DNA of 64,000 nucleotides from Echinarachnius parma (lineage: Eukaryota > Echinodermata > Echinoidea > Clypeasteroida > Echinarachniidae). Numbering within the stretch: the first letter of the stretch is position 1; the number at the start of each line of letters is the position of its first letter. This document shows positions 52,864 to 63,530 of the stretch, one piece after another. The notes beneath the pieces were generated by a model. The model made no database searches and had not been told where the DNA came from. It worked only from the letters and a program-made list of their open reading frames with translations. The translations under genes and the position numbers were made by a program. The stretch spans positions 117,660-181,659 of the forward strand of contig JBAMJV010001407.1 of assembly GCA_037951105.1 (NCBI GenBank). The letters run 5' to 3'.

Positions 52864-55629
52864 GTAAGTACGCCGCAGGCGCAGGAACAAAAGTGGTCTA
52901 CGTTCTTTAAAAGGATAGTAGTTTTGGTCCAACAGAATGTTAGTATTCAAAGTAGCCTTTAGCCAAGGATATGGCTTGGAGATTATCTATGCGATCGCGA
53001 GCTAGCTAGCTGTGAGAGAGCTATAAACTATAACTGGCTCCCATTTATAGCCTTTAGTCAGTCGATTCCACCGATCTATACCACTGGATATAGCAACAGC
53101 GCCCTCATCATGAAGCCAGCGACAGTGTCAACAATATCCAAAAGTGCACCTAAGAAATAGAACATCTTCGAAGCCGAGGCTGAGTACCTTAACAAATTTC
53201 AAGACTGAGACCAGGATTATTCCAGGATTATTCGCAATTTGACTCAAAGGGGGGGGGGGGGGGGGGTCAGTTTCTTTATATATATTTTGGTGTTCCCTCG
53301 CATATTTCCCTAAGTAGATTTCTATTCTTTGGGTTTATGTCAGGTTTATAATAGGTTCTGACCATACGAAATTGTTTTTTTTTTCTGTTTGGATCGTGAC
53401 CAAATGCGAATCAGATGATCGCTTACATTATTATAGCTAAATAGTAGACCCTAAAATCCGAAAAAAGAGAAATGGTAAAAGTAGCCCCGAAAGTTGGAAA
53501 AGTATATAGCCCCGAAAACTACCATAAAATTAGAAAGGGAGCCCCCGAAATAAAAATATTATTTTTCCTCCTGATTAATTGTAATAATTTTGTCCCAATA
53601 CCCCCCCCCCCCCCCCCCCCCCCCCCACACACACACACAAAAGGGGGTAGGCCTATATACAAAGATAACAAAATAACAAGCAAACTGGCACTGGGCATAG
53701 AATATTGCATTAATGATACCATATTTGTCTGTAAAATTACTCAGAATGAGCCTGATATTCAAAGTGATATTCATGCAATCGTATTTAAAATGTCATCCTT
53801 GATAATTACAAATTAAATTGACAACTATGTTTTGAGTATGAACAGATTTTCTACGAACGAAACAATGTAAATAAAAGAAATCAAAACTGTTCACGTTCAC
53901 GACTGACGATAGGCACTCGCGCTGCACGCTCGAGCTCGGCATTTCGCGGTTAGTATCCTGCCAGACAGCACGATGCCTATCGGATAGGCTATATTCAAAG
54001 GGATCTAGTAACTTTGTTGACATGTGCACAAAGTATTGCGTGATTAATAAAATGTTTTTTTGGTGTCATCTGATATGTCCAAAAAGTAATGTGTGAAAAT
54101 GTTATTTGGCAGAGAAACACAATAAAAAATAGGGACTTTTTGATCCCCGAAATATTTTTTTGATGGCTTAGTCCAAAACACGAGATGGTTTTGCCCGGAA
54201 AACAAGAGGACTTTGCCCGAATGAAACGAGTTTGCCAGTATATGACCCGAGTTTGCCCGAATATGACATGGTTTTGAGCGAAAATGAGACTGTTTTCCCG
54301 GAAAGTAAGAGAACTTTGCCAGAATGTAACATGACCCCCGCGTCCTTCGCCTATGGGAATAAACCACACGGGCTTGTATTAAAGGGGCCTTGCAAATCAA
54401 ATGCATGTTGACTTCTGTATATATGTATTAGTGTACACATTCATTATTTGTAAATTGTTTGACCTAAATAGGTTTCGTTTATTTTTAAACATTGAATCAT
54501 ATATTTTTCTTCATGTTGCTAAGCCCCACCAAAAACCTCCAGAGTGAATTCTATTATTGACTGGTTGTGACATCATCTGTCAATCTTTGGTCAGCTACCA
54601 TGAGATTAACAAAATATGAAAGTACAAACCAGGGGCGGATCTAGCTTTTTGGTAAGGGGGGGGGGGGGTTTGACCAATGACGATGCGGAGCATCGTCCAC
54701 GAGCCGCGTATCGGCGAGGCGATTTTTTGGCTATTTTGAACCCCCGGAAGTGATGTCTTCTTTTCTAAGGGGGGGTTTGACCAAATGACGATGCAGAGCA
54801 TCGTCCACGAGCCGCGAAGCGGCGATTTTTTTTGCTATTTGGAACCCCCGTAAGTGATGCTTTCCACATCACATTTTCACTTGGCAGCTCAAAGGGGGGG
54901 GGGGGGGGGGTTAAACCCATGATGGCGTTTTTCTATGCACATCACATTTTCCCTTGGCAGCCCAAGGGGGGGGGGGGGGGGGTTTAAACCCATGATGGCG
55001 TTTTTTTATGCACATCACATTTTCACTTGGCAGCCCATACAATAGCTTAGACAGTACTTTTCTTCTGACATAGCAACTGCTATCGAAATTGAAGGTGTGT
55101 GAGTTGGTAATGTATTCAACCGTGTGATGCTATTGTGATTAGGCACTCAGCTTGGGTGAATGTCACTTCTTTGTAATTGAGTAGTGAATGACTGATGTCA
55201 CAACCAGTCAACAATACAATTTTAAATAACAATAACAAATGTTTGGGTCAAATGGTTTACAAATAGTTGATGTGTACACTAATACAGATGAACAGAACAT
55301 AACAGGCGTTTGGTTTGCCCGGCCACTTTAAGTTCCATTCTTGGTCTATTTTAGATTTTGACATAGCTGCTAAGTGTTGTGCGAACCAGGGTCAAAGTGT
55401 CTCCTTGTCTTTGTAAGAACCAAGCAAAATACGAAGCTTTCACACATGCCCAAGGGTGCCGAGGCCGTTGGGGGCAGTATTTAGATATAAGAGCGCGTAT
55501 CGCATGGGCTAATCAATTGTTTCTCGTTTGGTGTTTGCGTTCATTGTTATCCCCGTTTGATTATTTATCTCGTTTTTATGGATATTGTAAATTCAATTTT
55601 GTTTTCCCTTCCCGATTTCGCCCTGCTAG
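52864..55629. other. Intron 5 of gene B with inserts
   Basis: Homologous blocks to gene A's intron 5 are 52866-52930, 54030-54370 and 55330-55629. Inserted between them are a partial CACTGGATATAGCA MITE (53083-53160), a GGTCTCGG/poly-G piece (53160-53270), C and G runs (53600-53626; 54655-54668), and a direct repeat at 54650-55040 (TTGACCAATGACGATGCGGA and CATGATGGCGTTTTT, each twice). Motifs like GAGTTTGCCCGAATATGAC repeat at 54215-54330. No gene. Confidence 0.6.
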
Positions 55630-55938
55630 GTTATTATCCTGAACCATCCCGGAGAAATCCATGCCGGCTACACACCCGTGCTCGACTGCCATACCGCCCA
55701 CATCGCCTGCAAGTTCAGCGAGCTCCGCCAGAAGATCGACCGTCGAACGGGCAAGGTGATAGAGGAAAACCCGAAAAACGCGAAGACAGGTGACGCGACC
55801 ATGATCCTCCTTATTCCGTCCAAGCCCATGTGCGTGGAGGCTTTCTCCGAATACCAGCCACTCGGTCGCTTCGCCGTCCGTGATTTGAGGCAGACTGTCG
55901 CCGTCGGGGTCATCAAAGGAGTTGAAAAGAAAGAATAG
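55630..55938 (+). CDS. EEF1A: eEF1A gene B, terminal exon, tail lost
   Basis: Domain III for 102 residues: [77 protein letters not shown]. The acceptor is TGCTAG at 55624-55629. The reading frame stops at TAG 55936-55938, about 19 residues earlier than gene A, so the lysine-rich tail (KVTKSAQK...) is missing. The TAG is formed at the edge of the first AGTCCT hairpin repeat, so the array that replaced the tail also supplied the stop. Total protein would be about 447 residues against 462 usual. The tail is variable and not catalytic, so loss need not abolish function. Confidence 0.93.
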   Translation, partial: VIILNHPGEIHAGYTPVLDCHTAHIACKFSELRQKIDRRTGKVIEENPKNAKTGDATMILLIPSKPMCVEAFSEYQPLGRFAVRDLRQTVAVGVIKGVEKKE

Positions 55939-56159
55939 TCCTTTACAGGACTCCACCAACATTCCTTTCTAGGACTACCAACAGTCATTGCTAGGACTAC
56001 CACAGTCCTTTTTAGGACTCTCCTAGAAAGAATACTAACAGTCCTTTTCAGGACTATCCCAATAAGTCCTTTTCATGACTACACCAACAGTCCTTTCTAG
56101 GACTACCACAGTCCTTTTTAGGACTCTCCAAGAATACAATCAGTCTTTTTCAGGACTTA
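55937..56159 (+). repeat. Nine-unit array of AGTCCT-TTTC-AGGACT hairpins
   Basis: AGTCCTTTTCAGGACT and variants (loops TTAC, TTCT, TTTT, TTTC) occur nine times in 223 bases, separated by ACCAACA, CTCTCC and similar. The stem of 6 bp, 4-base pyrimidine-rich loop, AAC-type 5' flank and ACCA 3' flank parallel the histone mRNA 3' stem-loop. CTAGAAAGAA at 56023-56032 and CCAAGAATAC near 56128 resemble the purine-rich downstream element of histone genes. No histone ORF is near. Gene A lacks the array. Confidence 0.85.
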
Positions 56160-56400
56160 CCAATCCGCCCCTCTTACATGGTGCAACCGCAAACCACACG
56201 TATTATATACACCACCATGGAAACCGATACTTAAAAGCAACATTTAATACTGGACTAGAATACAAATTGTTTCGTTTCAACGACAGGGATGTGCATTGCA
56301 TTCTACTGACTGACGATGCTGTTTTAAATGACATACCGTATGACCCCCCTGTCCCCCTGTCCCCATGTCCCCATGTTTGTTTATACTTTGTACTGACCTT
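56160..56400 (+). other. 3' flank of gene B
   Basis: Bases 56240-56340 match gene A's 3' UTR (7325-7430: ACTGGACTAGAA, GTTTCGTTTCAACGACAGGG, GACGATGCTGTT). No nearby AATAAA is seen before LINE sequence begins, so the poly(A) site is undetermined. Confidence 0.6.
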
Positions 56401-58240
56401 TTAGCGCGTTCAATATATAAAGACCCTGGAATTCAAGGATTTACGTTTAATAATGTACAAGTAAAGCAAATTCTATATGTGGACGATATGACTCTCTTTA
56501 TTAGGGAATCAAAATCATTTTAAAAGGTTAAACAATCGTTTGAATGTTTTGCTATAAATTTTGGATTGAAAATTAATAAAGAAAAAACTTTCATTATTGT
56601 TAGGCACTTCTCAAAATGAAAGTGTATATTGTTCTCCCATTTGGGAAAATAGTACATATTCAAGATTCTGTGTATATACTTTTCTTTAGATGTTGAAGTT
56701 CAGGAAAGGATAAATTATACGAAATTTTGAGTAGAACACAAAAGTTGCTGTCATGGTGGTATCAAAGAGATTTAACTTTCATGGGGAAAATTCAATTGAT
56801 AAACACGTTTATTTTGTCAAAATAGATTTATGTATCGGCACTGCTGACACCACTACCGAATAGACCGCTTCGGTAATGTATGCAAATAATATGCGTATGA
56901 CGTCAGACTTCCCGTCGTCAGCTTTACAATAGTAACTAAATCCGGCAAGCTAGCTTGCCGGACATGGTTACTTTTGTTAAGCTTGCCGACGAGGAGTCTG
57001 ACGTCATACGCATATTATTTGCATACATTACCGAAGCGGTCTATTGGGTATTTCAAGATTTGGATGAATTGGTTTTTGACTTTTTATGGAATGGAAAAGA
57101 GAAGATTAAACGAAATGTTATGTTCTTGGATTATTGTAAAGGTGGACTTAGACTAACAGATTTTCATTTATTAATTTTAGTTCAGAGAATTATGTGGGTA
57201 AAGCGAATTCTAACACGGGATGCAAAAGTGGGATTGAAGCAGTATTTTAGTTATTTATCTAATGATGGTGGAGGAATTTTGATATTTGATAATAATGCAA
57301 CCATAGGTATATCAGAATTAGTATTACCAGCATTTTATAAAGATATGTTGGACGTTTGGATGACCACGAAAATGTTTCTGTTACAAAAAACACTTCTAAA
57401 AGGAATGAGGTTATTTATATTAATAAACTTATTTATATTGGTGGTCATGTTCCATTTGATGAACAATTATTCAAACAAAGTTTAAGTTGCATCATATTGT
57501 TGATGGGGAAGGCAATATCAAATCAAATGAGGAATTTCAAAGGAAGGGTTTAAATACTTTAGAGATTATTAAAATACAATATATTTTTCTTGGCATCCCC
57601 CTTCATGGAAACATTTTTTATATACAAATACCATCTCAAATATAGATAGGGAATTATATATGGATTTTTTTATTTTTGAAAAAGGTATGTTTGTTAGATC
57701 AAATAACCTCAAATTCATATAATTATGCATTTTTAGTAAATAAGAGAGTAGAAAATCATATGCAGAATGAAATTTAGAACATATTTATAATATTTATGGG
57801 AAAGATATGCAATTCATATTTTTAAGACTTAGAAAATGCACTTTGAATAGTAAGCTTATATAATTTCAATTTAAAATGCTTTATAATATTATCTATACTA
57901 AATTACATTATATGCATTTAAAATGGTTATTAATAATTTATGTTCTTTTTGTGGTAAAAATGAAGAAACTTACGAGCATTTATTTTGCCCTTTTTTAATC
58001 ACAATATATTTCTGGTCAGATTCTCTATATGTTTGAATTGAGCATTTTTGTTTGTCTTTGTGAGAAAGTAAAACCAATTTGGGAAGAGTGTGGAAATGTA
58101 TTCAATTTATAAGACATTCAAAATATAGCTTGGAAAGGTATCCATGTAGAAATAGTTGAGTTAACTATAGGGAAGGGACAACTATTAAATCATATTATAA
58201 TTTTGATAAAATATATTATATTTATTAAAAGTATAAATAA
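56400..58240 (+). mobile_element. L1/Tx1-like LINE fragment, decayed
   Basis: Starts within the reverse transcriptase (YKDPGIQGFTFNNVQVKQIL, then YVDDMTLFI, the catalytic box, near 56480-56500), continues FGLKINKEKT and WWYQRDLTFMGKIQLINTFI. After an inserted hairpin it reads FLWNGKEKIKRNVMFLDYCK and GGLRLTDFHLLILVQRIMWV (57080-57200), the C-terminal region typical of L1/Tx1 enzymes. Cysteine/histidine-type FCGKNEETYEHLFCPF near 57950-58000 is the zinc-knuckle end. Several stops and frame changes occur, so it is dead. 5'-truncated; it begins right after gene B. Confidence 0.85.
56859..57045. mobile_element. 187-bp perfect-armed hairpin MITE in the LINE
   Basis: The arms 56859-56909 and 56995-57045 (51 bases: AATAGACCGCTTCGGTAATG ...) are inverse copies without a visible mismatch. 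Between them is a 22-base palindrome around CCGGCAAGCTAGCTTGCCGG. It splits the LINE coding region. The start of a 176-residue open frame at 56955 comes from this MITE. Confidence 0.92.
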
Positions 58241-58285
58241 AAATGAACCATCAACTCCTTCTGTGGATGTATGTCTGTGTTTGCT

Positions 58286-58400
58286 TGCGGGCGTGTGGGT
58301 GTGTGTGTGTGTGTGTGTGTACGTGTGTGTGTGTGTGTGTGTATACGTGTGTATACGTGTGTGCGTTTGTGTCTGTGTATAGATGTGTACGTGTGTACGT
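58286..58400 (+). repeat. (GT)n microsatellite
   Basis: GTGTGTGTGT tracts with interspersed TACGTGTG over about 110 bases, following the LINE 3' end. Open frames through it (His/Thr- or Cys/Val-rich) are artefacts. Confidence 0.95.
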
Positions 58401-58924
58401 TTATTTATATGTCCGTAAACGTGTGCCTTTGTTTTTGTATGTTTGTGTAATAAACTGGGACCAAAACAAACATAATTTATCACATGATCATACCTGTCCA
58501 TCTAAATTAACCAAAATGACACAGAGGATAACTTAAATACTCTATTCTAAAAACATGTCAGTGACCAAGCAGTTGCCCAACTGACACAGCAGCAAAAAGC
58601 ACTGACATTGAACAACTTCCGGGACCACATGTCACAGTATAAGGGGCAATCCGCCTGGTAATAGCTCAGCAGATAGCGTCGCGGACGGACGTGCTGAAGG
58701 GATCGCTCCCGCGTTTATAATTATTTTATTGTTTATATTGGTTTTTGATTTATGAAGTACTATTATAATTTGGATTTGTGAGTTATATATGATTTTATCT
58801 CTTCTTTTGGATTCATTTTTTGTGGATTTTATTAACGGAGAGGTAAGCAAACCATCATTGTGGGTTTCTTTTTTGCACATACACCGTACACTGACTAACA
58901 ACGTAATTTTCCCGCCATTTTACG

Positions 58925-59413
58925 ATGGCAACAACAACTGGGGACACCCCAGTGGACCCCCCATTGGTAAACTCTACGGTTGAAGATGGCTTTCAATTAG
59001 TCACCCCTAAGAAAAAGAAATCGAAACGAAATTATAGCAACGCATTTAAAGATATTTAGACCCTGGCACCCAACTCTGATTCCGATTCTGACATGGACGA
59101 CACCGTCACATTCGAAACCCCAAGACAAGTTCCTGTAAACCATTTAAATGATTTCAAAATATTGATTACTCCAATTGATCAGAAGAAAAGTTTGAAGAAC
59201 ATTAGTCCCATTGTAATTGCTAAATCAATCCAAGCAGTCTGTGGAAATGACCCGGTAGAAATGATTAAGCAAACACATTTTGGCATATTGGTCATTAGTA
59301 AAAATGTGATGCAATGCAGGCTACTACAGCACATACAAACGGTGGGGAATGTCCCAGTAAAGGTTGAAGAAAAAGGGTGCAAGGTATAAAAGGTGTAATT
59401 TATGGTGTACCCC
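58925..59413 (+). pseudogene. LINE ORF1 N-terminal fragment
   Basis: Starts MATTTGDTPVDPPLVNSTVE and VTPKKKKSKRNYSNAF. After an in-frame TAG at 59057-59059 it continues in the same frame with DSDSDMDDTVTFETPRQVPV, NISPIVIAKSIQAVCG, THFGILVISKNVMQCRLLQH and VGNVPVKVEEKG. A one-base shift then gives KGVIYGVP before a G run. The pattern (charged N terminus, then I-P--I-K-I, G-L-I, GN-PV-V, KGVI-GV) is that of Jockey-type ORF1 proteins. It is a fragment, broken off at about 59413 by C/G-rich repeat. Confidence 0.7.
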
Positions 59414-59414
59414 T

Positions 59415-59980
59415 CATAGGCGGGGGGGGGGGGGGGGGGTTGGGGGGTTCAAACCCCCCCCCCCCCTTTGACCAAAAAATGACTGTTTTGGGGGGTTTGA
59501 ACCCCCCCCTCTTCAATTTTAACTGGTCTCGAGACCAAATTTTAGCGGTCTCGACCGTCATTTTCGATGGTCTCGGCCTCGAAAAGTGCAAAAAACCGTG
59601 GTCTCGGCCTCGAAAATGTCGAACATTTTTGGTTTTTTTTCGTTTAGAAAATTTTCGACGACTACCACCCCCCCCCCCCCCCCCCCCCGCTTAAAGGATT
59701 CTCAATCACTGGGTCTTGGTCTCGGTCTTGAAAATTGTGGACCGGAACTGGTCTCGGTCTCGAAAATGTCGAAAATTCGAGGTCTCGGCTGCGAAAAAAA
59801 TTTTACGACTACCACCCCCCCCCCCCCCCCCCCCACCCCCGCTTACAGGATTCTCAACCACTGGGTCTTGGTCTTGGTCTTGAAAATTTTGGACCGGATC
59901 TGGTCTCATTATCGAAAATGTTGAAGGTACTTGGTCTCGGCTTAGACAATTTTCTACGACTACCCCCCCCCCCCCCCCCC
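59415..59980 (+). repeat. GGTCTCGG / poly-C repeat cluster
   Basis: Starts with G and C runs around TTTGACCAAAAAATGACTGT. It then has three units of GGTCTTGGTCTCGGTCTTGA, AAATTGTGGACCGG and TCTACGACTACC plus C runs, about 150 bases each. Related to 11930-12140 and 28995-31340. Confidence 0.85.
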
Positions 59981-60075
59981 TGATTGAAAAGGAAGAATAA
60001 TAGTAGGCGTAGCTTAATAAGCAATGTTCCACCTTTTAATCCGCCAAATGAAAAAAAGGCACTGGTCGAAAAATT

Positions 60076-60147
60076 GGTCTCCGCCAGGTCTCGAACCTGG
60101 GTCTCCGGCTTGGAACGCCGATGCCTTAACCACTAGGCCACGGGGAC
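60076..60147 (-). tRNA. tRNA-Gly(UCC)-like gene
   Basis: The minus strand folds as a cloverleaf: acceptor GTCCCCG/CGGAGAC (one C-A mismatch), D arm GCC TAGTGGTTAA GGC, anticodon arm TCGGC GTTCCAA GCCGG with anticodon TCC, T arm CCAGG TTCGAGA CCTGG. A run of five T follows (minus strand, near 60070), the usual Pol III stop. Boxes A and B are good. The acceptor mismatch and the nearby partial duplicate leave open a tRNA-derived repeat or pseudogene. Confidence 0.7.
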
Positions 60148-60385
60148 CGTGTGATTGAAGACAGATCCAGTTCAGGTCATTGGCAAGCCAATCTCTCGGC
60201 CCTTTGTGCTCAAGTATTCATGGGGAAGGAGTTACGAACAATGCAAGCCGCCTTTACTTCAGCTGGATCACATATAGAGTGATTCAAGTATTAGTTAGAA
60301 CATATATATATAAGCGAGAAGTGAACTAATACATACAGCTTCAGTTTCTTCCATTATATAAATAATTGCAAGGAGTAATCAGAAA

Positions 60386-60510
60386 TGATTGAGAAGGAAG
60401 AATAATAGTAGGCGTAGCTTAATAAGCAATGTTCCTCCTTTTAATCCACCAAATGAAAAAAGGCACTGGTCGAAAAATTGGTCTCCGCCAGGACTCGAAC
60501 CTGGGTCTCG
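60386..60510 (-). repeat. Partial duplicate of the tRNA 3' half and flank
   Basis: 60386-60479 repeats 59981-60075 (GAAGAATAATAGTAGGCGTA, GGCACTGGTCGAAAAATTGG). 60480-60510 repeats only the T arm and 3' acceptor strand of the tRNA before diverging into GTTTTCGTTGCACAACTTTT. Loss of the 5' half is what a SINE-like retrocopy or a recombination break would give. Confidence 0.8.
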
Positions 60511-61620
60511 TTTTCGTTGCACAACTTTTTGCACGGCAGTGACGTCACAATGCTTGTTACATAGTTCAATCGAAGACAATCTTGCGAGAGTGATAAAAAC
60601 AAGATGGAAAATGCTTCACTTTGTAAATTATCTGTTCTGTAGTAAATAAATCTTAGCAGTTTCGTAAATTATATGGTTTGTGGTTTGATATTGGTAAGTT
60701 TTGGAATGGAAATGCATACAATTCTTTGATAATTCTTACTTTTATGGGGAAATCTTCGGCAATTGCTCATCAACTGCATTTGAGCTGCAGATTCAAATTC
60801 AGTGAAGCGAGTGCAGTAGTGATGATTAAAGGGATCTAGCAACTTTGTTGACATGTGCAAAAAGGGATGAAGGGTTGATGCAATGTGTATTGTTGTTATC
60901 TCATATGTCCACAGGGTATTGTGTGAAAATTTCACAAGGTGGACACACCCACTATTGATGTTTGTGTTTGGGTAACTGACATTACCTTCATTTCAATTTG
61001 TTTTGACTTCCTCACCTGCCTTAAAGGGTACCACCACCCAAAAATAATATTCTTATTAAAGAAAGGTAACATTTTAAGAATTTAATTCCATCAAAAAGTT
61101 CACAAAAATATGTTTCCAGAAATTTTTGTTTTTTTAAAACGCATCACCATTCTAAAGCATGCGTTCCTGCGGTCTGAATTGCGAAGACTAATGTGTGCAG
61201 AGCGAACGAATCGCCTGAAATTATATTGTCTACAAATGTACGCGTGAATAGCATTGGCGCACTCGCAAATGTGTGGCCCGTATGGAACCAGGAAATAGTA
61301 GTGGTTCCGTAAGTGGTGGAAATTAATTGCTTTGTTTATGAATTACACAACCCTTTGCAAAATGTTTCTTTTTCGGTCCAGTGTATATGGGCGGCTTATT
61401 TTGTGTCGTTGTAACATTTTCAGTAAGGGACTGTCTAGCGAATCTAGTGCCCGGGGGAACATTTCTCGCCCTCGGTCGGTTGAGGTCCAAGAACAGCCGT
61501 TCTCCATTTTTGTTAAAGATTGGATAAACGATCTTGCGCCTGACTGATAAATATGGTGTCCAAAATTGGCGAAATACTACGTAACGGCATATACAATCAG
61601 CATGATTTTGCTGTTCTCTA
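60511..61620. other. Intergenic stretch with one repeat end
   Basis: AAAGGGATCTAGCAACTTTG at 60832 is the dispersed-repeat terminus also at 1283 and 54000. Otherwise no feature is recognised. Confidence 0.45.
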
Positions 61621-61624
61621 TAAA

Positions 61625-62640
61625 TAATATAAATGACGTAAGCCGTCAGTAGTCGACGTAAATGTCAACCACGCTGCTGATTTTCGACCCTTAATGTTTG
61701 CGTGTCGTAGACTGGCTGCTAAGTGAGATTTTTGGCATCAGAAATTAGCCTTAAATCACTACTTTGTTTATTTTCATGGAGTTTTTTCCACTGTAGACAC
61801 AGTTTACAAGTCATTAACTATGGAATAAGTGAACATACGTTGTATTCTTTATTTTTTTTTGCTGAATTTATAACAAATCAAGTGCTAAAAATTATGCTTA
61901 ATTTCACTCCCCGTGTAGCATTCCTGTCAGCCGAATAATTATGCGCTTACCATGACTATTGCGAATTAAATTTATACTAGGTGCCCATAATCTTTTATAA
62001 GCATTTTCAAGATTATATCATTTACCTTAAAGGTGCACCTGATACGTGTCAGATATTGCCCAAAATTACATTTGAGACTTCAATCTGTACCAAAATCATT
62101 GTAAGATATGTCCGAATGATGTGTAAAATGATTTGAAAAAGAACACTGCTTTCCTGGTTCAAAAAGCAAAAATATGCGTCAGGTTTTACAACGTATTACT
62201 GTATGACGCTTGTGAGGTTTACGACCGTTCATTAACGCTCTTGAACTGAATGATAGATATAGTCATACTAAAAGGCCATTTGAACAAAATATAATCCTAT
62301 TTCATTCTTCACTTAACATAAGCTAAACAACACGGTAGAAGAAACGATGAAGCTCCAAGTAATATTCGTGGAGTTAGACTCTTTTCGGCATCCCTTTAAA
62401 GAAACTAAATAATAAAACGTACTCTGGCACCTATTCCATAGTTGATGACTTGTAAACTAGGGCTGCCCCAAAAAATTACATGAAAATAAACACAGTAGTG
62501 ATTTTAGGCTAATTTTCTGATGCGAAATCACACTTAGCAGCCAGTTTACGCCCCGCCCACATTTAGGGTCCAAAATCAGCAGCGCGATTGACATGTGATT
62601 CACAATTCATCGGCTTACGTCATCTACAGCACTTAGATAG
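61625..62640. mobile_element. 1-kb inverted-repeat element
   Basis: GACTGGCTGCTAAGTG, TAAATCACTACT and TTTACAAGTCATTAACTATG at 61710-61830 recur inverted at 62425-62560. Weaker pairing extends outward (GACGTAAGCCG with CGGCTTACGTC). The central 570 bases show no coding. Confidence 0.75.
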
Positions 62641-62947
62641 GCGTCGTTTACGGGGCGAAGTTCTTTAGATGACGTCACATTTTGGCGATTTAAAGGGGGC
62701 GTTCCCAGGACAATTAGATATTTACTAATTACCCCCAAATTGATTGATTTCATTGGAAATGACTGCCAAATTCTTTTTCTTGAGGAAAAAAGTTACTTAC
62801 AGAGAGCCTAATTGTGAGAATTAGGCCATCTAGACGCTGCAGTTCCTTTAAGTGGCTTACTGAAGTACACAATACGAAGGGCACATCTGCAAAGCGTATC
62901 TGTACCTCGCACAAAAAGTACCGCAATCGAGGTTTGCGCATTACTAA

Positions 62948-63530
62948 CTTTTCTATTAGGTTATTACCATTGATAAATTTTGTATCATTAAAAAGCGTGA
63001 ATTCTCCCCTTTACATTGATATAACATTTGCTATGAGTATTTTATCATGGAATGTGCCTCGCATCCAAATGTAGGGCAAAGTCAAAAGTGAAATGTTGCA
63101 AAATGCAATAATTTTGTCAACAAAGGGCCTTCCTTTTGTTTGAAGATTAAAACGTGGCTTAAATGCCTATTACGTCATTACCATTCATAAATTTGGTATC
63201 ATTGGAAAGCGTGAATCCTCCTCTTTACATTGATATAACATTTGCTATGGATATTTTATCATGGAATGTGCATTACATCCGAATGTAGGGCAAAGTAAAA
63301 AATGAAATGTTGCAAAATGTACTGATTTTGTCAACAGTGTGCCTTCCTTTTGTTTGAAGATTAAAACGTGGCTTGAATACATGACCACCTCACTCCCATT
63401 CAAGCCAAGGAAGGCACACTGTTGACAAAATCAGTGCATTTTGCAACATCTCACTTTTGACTTTGCCCTACATTTGGATGCAATGCACATTCAATGATAA
63501 AATATTCATAGCAAATGTTATATCAATATT
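62948..63530. repeat. 218-bp direct repeat plus inverted third copy
   Basis: The unit TTACCATTGATAAATTTTGT ... TTGAAGATTAAAACGTGGCT occurs at about 62962 and 63180. A third, shorter copy runs in the opposite direction at 63395-63530 (GAAGGCACACTGTTGACAAA). The last two therefore form a large hairpin. No coding was recognised. Confidence 0.85.

Noticed and set aside
55937-56159. A histone gene next to eEF1A
   Set aside because: No histone-like open frame exists on either strand nearby; only the hairpins resemble histone 3' ends.
58655-58715. A second tRNA (TAGCTCAGCAGATAG box A-like, GGGATCGCTCCC box B-like)
   Set aside because: I could not draw a cloverleaf with acceptor and anticodon stems, and box B lacks the TTCGA core. 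At most it is a degraded tRNA-like or LINE 5' region.
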